From positions 180-64,179 of the forward strand of contig MGJB01000015.1 of assembly GCA_001794055.1 (NCBI GenBank): a DNA stretch of 64,000 nt. Direction: 5' to 3'. The position numbers and the translations under genes were made by a program. A model generated the notes under the pieces. It searched no databases. It was not told where the DNA came from and worked only from the letters and a program-made list of their open reading frames with translations. This document shows positions 59,599 through 64,000 of this stretch, in pieces. Position 1 is the first letter of the stretch, and the number at the start of each line of letters is the position of its first letter. The stretch comes from Candidatus Yanofskybacteria bacterium RIFCSPHIGHO2_01_FULL_41_26. Lineage in GTDB: Bacteria > Patescibacteria > Paceibacteria > 2-02-FULL-40-12 > GWA2-44-9.

Positions 59599-60335
59599 GT
59601 AGGCTTCTGGGAATACTCCCAAGGGGTCTGTGAGAACTCAAAAACGATAGTAGGTTGCACTAGCCCATCAGAGTTTCATTGGTTAAGCACTGATTGCTAG
59701 TATTATTTCTCCCATTGGGTTAGGCAAAAATCCAATGAAACTCCCCAGTGAGAGGAATAATGAAAGTAATCAGTGTTTTTATTTGGTTCAGCAAGGGTTC
59801 TGATGAAGATAAATTAATATTCCAAAATAGAGCAATCGAGCAGGGCAACAGTTCAACTACTGACCCTGGAAACTAAGGAGCATAAGACCTTACTACAATC
59901 CTTAGGGCGTGTTTTATAGGGTTTTGAGCAGAGAGGACTACAGATGAGAAACTCTCAAAGGCGGTATCGGGCACCTATCGCCAAGACTTGAAATAAAAGG
60001 CGGCAAAATGGAATGCTGGTTAGCCAGTAATTCAAATTAGCAAACTTATATAGTTACTAAAGCGAATCTGCAGTAGGCACACACGACATTAAAGAAGGAG
60101 TGATGTGTGGGGCAGGATAAGGAGGAAACTACAAAGCATCTGATTATATTATTTAATTATTTTAATTCTGCATGACGACAGTATAGGATTGGCATCTGGA
60201 ATGTGGGCTTTTTTAAGAGCTGGACATGCCCGAGTCGCTTCGCAGGCTCCAGCCCTGAAGCGAAGCCCTACGAGGGCAGTCAGCGAGGACGTGTCCGAGA
60301 TGAGACAGCCCGCCACATGTAGAGGGCGGCTTTTA
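59599..60335 (+). ncRNA. Putative large structured RNA, up to about 740 nt
   Basis: No reading frame of note in 59500-60577. Predicted pairings include GAGTTTCATTGG/CCAATGAAACTC (59672-59683 with 59732-59743), interleaved with CACTGATT/AATCAGTG (a pseudoknot), enclosed by CATCAGA/TCTGATG; then hairpins CAGGG..CCCTG, CTAAGGA/TCCTTAG, GGCGGTA/TATCGCC and CTGG/CCAG. The 3' part (60190-60335) is another stacked-hairpin region ending in AGCCxGCC/GGCGGCT plus TTTTAT, a likely terminator. It does not match tmRNA, RNase P or SRP landmarks. Confidence 0.65.
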
Positions 60336-60577
60336 TATCACGACTCAACCTTATGCTGACGACATACTACCATTTGGAGTTTAACTACTAGAACAAAACC
60401 TATCATAGGTTGCGAAATGTATGCCCAATATGGCTACTACTATAAACCTCGTATAAACAAAGAAAATAAGCGCATTTTTACTGAGTTTCTTCCGTAATAT
60501 TGGGTTGTCATCTATTTGAATAGTTTCTTGGTGAGTTGTTGGTTGTTAGAATTAAGGTACCGCTGGAAGGCGGTTTT

Positions 60578-60772
60578 ATGTTATCAAAAAACGCATTACA
60601 AGAATTCAAGATTGTTTGGAAAGAAGAATTTGGCGAAGACTTGCCAGATAACTTAGCCCTTGAGGAAGGGGTCAATCTTCTAACTCTACTCGACCAGATT
60701 TATCGTCCCGTCAAAAAAGAATGGATGGATGAAAAGGACAAGAGTGATTTTCCAGATTTACCCGCCCCTTAA
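60578..60772 (+). CDS. Small recombinase-linked protein
   Basis: 64 residues from the ATG at 60578 (MLSKNALQEFKIVWKEEFGE). Short proteins of this pattern (Lys/Glu helix, then NLLTLLDQIYRPV) often precede serine recombinases in CPR-type mobile elements. Possible regulatory or directionality role; not shown. Confidence 0.6.
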   Translation: MLSKNALQEFKIVWKEEFGEDLPDNLALEEGVNLLTLLDQIYRPVKKEWMDEKDKSDFPDLPAP

Positions 60773-60821
60773 AAGAGTTTTGGCTGTATTTAGTTAACTT
60801 TAATTTTAAGCCAATTTTCCT

Positions 60822-60850
60822 TTGTATTCTCAGGTTATTTAAGGTAAAAT
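60822..60850 (+). promoter_or_regulatory. Recombinase promoter
   Basis: TTGTAT (60822-60827), 17 bp, TAAAAT (60845-60850), 28 nt before the GTG start. Confidence 0.6.
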
Positions 60851-60878
60851 GATAGTATAAAGCGAGTGGCAACCTAAC

Positions 60879-62624
60879 GTGAAAAACACATTAAACAATA
60901 AAGAAATAACCTACTTTCTATATTGCCGAAAGTCTACAGATGAAAAAGATAGACAGGTTTTAAGTTTAGACTCTCAAGAATCAGAGTCTCTAAAGAGATT
61001 TACCGACTTGAAGATTAAAAAATTGCCCAGAGAATCTGTGAGTGCCTTTGAGCCATACAAGCGACCAGTTTTTGCGGATATGATTGAGCGCATTAAAAAA
61101 GGAGAAGCCCAAGGTATTGTTGCCTGGCATCCTGACCGACTTTCCCGAAATCCTATTGAGGCTGCCCAAATCATCTATTTACTGGACATAGGAGTCTTAA
61201 AGGATTTGAAATTTTGTAATTATTACTTTGACAATTCACCAGAAGGTAAAATGATGCTCCAAATTACTTTATCTCAATCAAAATACTCTTCAGATAAGTT
61301 AAGCGGAGATGTTAAGAGGGGTATAGATAAAAAGGTTGACCTTGGGTGGCGACCAGGATTAGCCCCATTAGGATATCTCAACAGCAAAACCCAAGCCAAA
61401 GGAGAACAGTTTGTCTATAATGACCCTTTGAGATTCGAGACTGTTAAGAAAGTCCTCAAGACAATGCTCACTGGTAATTTTACTGCTCCGAAGCTACTCA
61501 AGTATGCTAATGACGAACTTTGCTTGCGTCTTCCAGCGACTAAAAAGCGCCCCGAAAGAAAGTTAAGAATCAGCCACCTTTATCGAATTCTAACTAACCC
61601 ATTTTACTATGGCTGGTATGAGTGGGTAGCAGGTAGTGGTAACTGGGTTCAAGGCAAGCACGAGGCAATGATTACAGAAGCAGAATTTGACCGCATACAA
61701 TTTCTGTTGGGCAGAAAAGGTAGACCACGCCCCAAAACCCATAAATTCGCTTTTACGGGCATTATGAAGTGCTCTTGTGGGGCAGGCATCACTGCGGAGG
61801 AAAAGTTTAAGAGGCAAAAGAATGGAAATACCCACCACTATATCTACTATCATTGTACCAGAAAAGTTAATCCCGAATGTATTGAAAAAGCAGTTGAATT
61901 AAAGGAATTAACAAGGCAGGTGAATGTCATTCTTGGTAGATTTACAATATCTGACCGTTTTCAGAAATGGGCGTTAAAGTATCTGCACGAATTAAGAAAA
62001 AAGGAAGCTACCGTCAGAGAGCAATCTATTAGTGCCAAGCATCGAGAGTACGAGAGGATAACGACTCAACTAGATAATTTAGTCTTAAAATATACATCGC
62101 CAGACAACGAGGATGGAAGGATTTTAAGCAATGAAGAATACGTGCCACTCCGTTCTAGGCTACTCAAATATAAATCGGGGTTAGCCTCAGAATTAGCCCA
62201 GCAAGATAAGAAAATTGAGGAATGGGTAGAGTTAACCGAACGAACTTTCAACTTTGCCCGCTACGCCAAGATTTGGTTCGCCAAAGGAGACTTGGAAACC
62301 AAGAAAGCCATATTTTCGTGTTTGGGTTCGGACTTCTTACTAAAAGACCGAAAAGTCGCAGTTAGTATGAGAAAACCTATCAGTTTTATCTTTGACGGAC
62401 TTCCGAAAATACAAACTGAACTACAAAGGTTAGAACCTCTTGGAAATGAGATAAACATTAGGGATATTGAAATTTTCTCTCAACAATTTCCCATCATGAG
62501 CGGGATACGAGAATCGGACTCGTGTCTCAACCTTGGGAAGGTCGCGTATTACCACTATACGAATCCCGCGTTAATACCCAAGCACATACCAAAACCATTT
62601 TTTATAGTTTGGCATTTTGCTTAA
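60879..62624 (+). CDS. Large serine recombinase; C-terminal tail swapped by integration
   Basis: 581 residues as now read. Catalytic Ser S19 in YCRKSTDE; resolvase domain about 10-150 (ARHPDRLSRNP-type loop), recombinase domain about 165-270, zinc-ribbon CSCGAG..C..C (about 295-345), then a coiled coil (370-455). GTG start. From codon 541 (62499) the frame runs antisense through tRNA-Gly, giving a tail of no family meaning. In the excised form it would run instead into the 28 codons at 55081-55167. Confidence 0.92.
   Translation: MKNTLNNKEITYFLYCRKSTDEKDRQVLSLDSQESESLKRFTDLKIKKLPRESVSAFEPYKRPVFADMIERIKKGEAQGIVAWHPDRLSRNPIEAAQIIYLLDIGVLKDLKFCNYYFDNSPEGKMMLQITLSQSKYSSDKLSGDVKRGIDKKVDLGWRPGLAPLGYLNSKTQAKGEQFVYNDPLRFETVKKVLKTMLTGNFTAPKLLKYANDELCLRLPATKKRPERKLRISHLYRILTNPFYYGWYEWVAGSGNWVQGKHEAMITEAEFDRIQFLLGRKGRPRPKTHKFAFTGIMKCSCGAGITAEEKFKRQKNGNTHHYIYYHCTRKVNPECIEKAVELKELTRQVNVILGRFTISDRFQKWALKYLHELRKKEATVREQSISAKHREYERITTQLDNLVLKYTSPDNEDGRILSNEEYVPLRSRLLKYKSGLASELAQQDKKIEEWVELTERTFNFARYAKIWFAKGDLETKKAIFSCLGSDFLLKDRKVAVSMRKPISFIFDGLPKIQTELQRLEPLGNEINIRDIEIFSQQFPIMSGIRESDSCLNLGKVAYYHYTNPALIPKHIPKPFFIVWHFA
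62498..62507. repeat. Right attachment core
   Basis: GAGCGGGATA, identical to 55080-55089 and 54709-54718. Lies across the tRNA-Gly 3' end and the recombinase reading frame. Confidence 0.8.
62499..62569 (-). tRNA. tRNA-Gly(CCC), insertion target
   Basis: Acceptor GCGGGAT / ATCCCGC, D arm GTATAGTGGTAATAC, anticodon loop TTCCCAA (CCC), T arm ACGAG TCCGATT CTCGT, discriminator T. Unlike the three other tRNAs here it lacks an encoded CCA (reads TCA). It starts 1 nt after the FtsB-like gene and is probably cotranscribed with it. Confidence 0.92.
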
Positions 62625-62942
62625 CAGCTCTTCAAAATTTATTGGATCAGATTCTTTTTTCACATTCTTATCTCTATATACAAAAACCACTTCCTCGCCT
62701 TGGACTTTATAATTTAACTTCAAACGGGCTTCTTTTTCAAGGAAAGCCGGAGTTTGAAAATAATTCAAAAATTTATTAAGATAGTCGGTATCGTTTTGAA
62801 CTTCTTTTATCTTGGTTTCGATATTTTTAACTTCGCCATCAATCATGCTCCTTTGAGAACCAATATTTATCGAGGAAAGGGTCAGCCACAAAACAAGAAT
62901 ACCGGACAAAACAGTAAATATTTTGGAATTTAGAAATTTCAT
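62571..62942 (-). CDS. FtsB/DivIC-like division protein
   Basis: 123 residues: one span (about 8-25), then a coiled coil (EVKNIETKIKEVQNDTDYLNKFL) and the short motif FLEKEARLKLNYKVQGEEVVFVY typical of the septum-initiator family. Recruits late division proteins in other bacteria. Confidence 0.85.
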   Translation of the reverse strand: MKFLNSKIFTVLSGILVLWLTLSSINIGSQRSMIDGEVKNIETKIKEVQNDTDYLNKFLNYFQTPAFLEKEARLKLNYKVQGEEVVFVYRDKNVKKESDPINFEELLSKMPNYKKWFWYVLGY

Positions 62943-62956
62943 GCTAACATTCTAAC

Positions 62957-63055
62957 ATGTTAAATCGAAAAACAATTAGAATAATTTGGATACTTATATC
63001 AATCTTGGTTTCCTTGTCCATGGTCGGATTCCTCCTCGTCCCAGCATTTTATTAA
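62957..63055 (+). CDS. Possible 32-residue membrane micro-protein
   Basis: MLNRKTIRIIWILISILVSL and a short end: one clear span, basic start. Divergent from the FtsB-like gene. No clear ribosome site, so only a candidate. Confidence 0.4.
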   Translation: MLNRKTIRIIWILISILVSLSMVGFLLVPAFY

Positions 63056-63094
63056 GTATAACAAAAACTTCTCGGCCATACAGATCAAGCTCCA

Positions 63095-63250
63095 CCCCTC
63101 CCCATTTCCGACCTATTGCCTGCGCCTTCGGTCTCCTTCGGACAAAGAAGCGAAATTACCATTATGGCGAAGCGCTCATGGTAATTTCCGTACATCCGTC
63201 AGCTCTTTTGTCGTATCGCGAAGATGTGATGAAGATGGGGGTTGGATGGG
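63095..63250. repeat. Palindromic element after lepA
   Basis: Core CCATTTCCGACCTATTGCCT plus GCGCCTTCGGTCTCCTTCGG (63102-63143) is the reverse of 29941-29982. Inner arms GAAATTACCAT (63150-63160) and ATGGTAATTTC (63179-63189). About 50 nt from the lepA stop. Confidence 0.85.
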
Positions 63251-63299
63251 AGCGAAATATGAAACGGGGCTGAAACAAGATGCTGGGCGGAGCAAAATC

Positions 63300-64000
63300 C
63301 TACCTCTTCAACATCTTCAGAAAAACATCCTGGCCCAGATTGACTCGGCCGGTTTCTTTCATGCGTTCTTTGCCCCGTTTCTGCTTCTTCCACAATTTCA
63401 TCCGACGGGTAATGTCGCCACCATACATGTGCTGGGTAACGTCTTTTTGTTTCGCCCGGATTGATTCGGCAGCAATAACCTTGCCGCCGATAGCCGCTTG
63501 GATGGAAACCTCGAACATCTGCGGCGGTACCACTTCTTTTAATTTTGTGACCATAGCCCGGCCTTCCTGGTAGGCCTTTTCTTTCGGAATTATTCTTGAA
63601 AACGGCTCCACCATATCTTTGGCTATCAAAATATCAAGCCGGATCAAGTCGCCTTCCTGCATATTTTTTGGTTCATAACTCATTGAAGCATATCCGGAAG
63701 AGACGCTTTTAAGTTTGTCGTAAAAATCAGTAATAACTTCTGACAAAGGCATCTCATATTTCAATAAAGCTGTTTCCTTACCCAAGTAGTCCGTTCCTTT
63801 ATACACGTTTCTAAGGGTGGATATAAGTTCCATAACGCTACCCATATAAATGGTTGGCGTGAGTACTTCAAGAAAAACTATCGGCTCAGCGATTGATTTA
63901 ATTCCAGAAAAATCAGGAAGCATTGAAGCAGAACGGACTTTTAATTCTTCACTATTCTGCATTCTCACGGCATATTCCACAGATGGAGAAGAAATTATGA
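63300..64000 (-). CDS. lepA: Elongation factor 4 (LepA), 3' part, runs off the window
   Basis: C-terminal third of LepA: PIVFLEVLTPTIYMGSVMELI, GYASMSYEPKNMQEGDLIRLDIL and the family end FEVSIQAAIGGKVIAAESIRAKQKDVTQHMYGGDITRRMKLW-like sequence. The frame stays open to the right edge, so the G domain is outside. It moves tRNAs back on the ribosome in some conditions. Confidence 0.95.
   Translation of the reverse strand, partial: IISSPSVEYAVRMQNSEELKVRSASMLPDFSGIKSIAEPIVFLEVLTPTIYMGSVMELISTLRNVYKGTDYLGKETALLKYEMPLSEVITDFYDKLKSVSSGYASMSYEPKNMQEGDLIRLDILIAKDMVEPFSRIIPKEKAYQEGRAMVTKLKEVVPPQMFEVSIQAAIGGKVIAAESIRAKQKDVTQHMYGGDITRRMKLWKKQKRGKERMKETGRVNLGQDVFLKMLKR

Larger units (their letters stand above)
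55080..62507. mobile_element. 7.4-kb integrative element in tRNA-Gly(CCC), with serine recombinase and Pycsar-like genes
   Basis: Direct repeat GAGCGGGATA at both ends (55080-55089 and 62498-62507). Left flank reads TTGGAGCGGGATA, which is the 3' end of a tRNA-Gly with its CCA (ATCCCGC T CCA) reversed; right flank is the tRNA-Gly body, whose 3' end now reads TCA instead of TCCA. Reversing the exchange restores a tRNA with CCA and joins the recombinase frame to its own tail. Contents: unknown membrane protein, two cyclases and a Pycsar-type effector, four small unknown genes, a hypothetical membrane gene, a probable structured RNA, a small recombinase-linked gene and the recombinase. Confidence 0.82.

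Noticed and set aside
59930..59965. Group I intron R-like sequence (GAGCAGAGAGGACTAC)
   Set aside because: No matching S element (TAGTCC-type) follows, and no exon or host gene is apparent, so an intron is not supported.
59599..60335. tmRNA, RNase P RNA, or SRP RNA in the gene-free stretch
   Set aside because: No tRNA-like ends or tag-peptide frame for tmRNA, no AGGAAAGTCC-type element for RNase P, and far too long for SRP RNA.
61590..61853. Open frame antisense to the recombinase
   Set aside because: Shadow of the recombinase in another frame, with no ribosome site or family match.
1..64000. CRISPR arrays
   Set aside because: No regularly spaced direct repeats were seen; all repeats found are palindromic and irregularly placed.

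Overview
The window looks like a chromosome segment from a Patescibacteria (CPR) bacterium, most likely Parcubacteria-like. The reasons are an S10-spc ribosomal operon without rpmD (L30), a zinc-type S14, an L24 with a zinc ribbon, a domain-1-less RF2 beside ftsE/ftsX, paired LemA/TPM-domain genes, a ComEC without its nuclease domain, and very many palindromic repeats, some inserted in frame in genes. This is inferred from gene content and order; no phylogeny was run.

Layout. 1-640: 5' end of a 23S rRNA gene with its own promoter; no 16S gene precedes it. 640-16.9 kb: map, adk, secY, the spc and S10 ribosomal clusters and tuf, all on the minus strand. A block of five small helical-protein genes, palindromic repeats and a duplicated 3' scrap of rpsJ sits between rplC and rpsJ. 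17-24.7 kb: fusA, rpsG, rpsL, an M50 protease, rpmB, tRNA-Pro, a TonB-like protein and ndk. 24.8-33.6 kb: an AAA ATPase, a CxxCH barrel-like protein, a secreted HNH nuclease coupled to comEC, a B12-dependent ribonucleotide reductase and a GrpB protein. 33.9-41.3 kb: ftsZ, ftsA, ybeY, yqeY, rpsU, a HIT protein, hisS, lepB and pth. 41.3-46.3 kb: an MscS-like channel and two LemA/TPM modules. 46.4-50.3 kb: accessory genes next to tRNA-Gln. 50.4-54.6 kb: ftsX, ftsE, prfB, an FtsH-type protease and tRNA-Thr.

55.08-62.51 kb is the most notable region: a 7.4-kb integrative element in the 3' end of tRNA-Gly(CCC). It is bounded by a 10-bp direct repeat; the left copy still carries the tRNA 3' end with CCA. 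It holds a three-gene Pycsar-like antiphage operon (cyclase, membrane effector, second cyclase), a four-gene operon of small unknown proteins, a gene-free stretch with a near-consensus promoter and pseudoknot-capable pairing that looks like a large structured RNA, and a large serine recombinase. The recombination site lies inside the recombinase reading frame, so integration exchanges its C-terminal tail; the displaced tail is at the far end of the element, and a second diverged tail lies just outside it. The window ends with an FtsB-like gene and the 3' part of lepA.

A second theme is large palindromic elements placed right after stop codons (fusA, rpsG, ftsZ, hisS, the ribonucleotide reductase, the GrpB gene, rplE and lepA among others). 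Three share a modular core with different but self-complementary arms, so structure rather than sequence appears to be kept.
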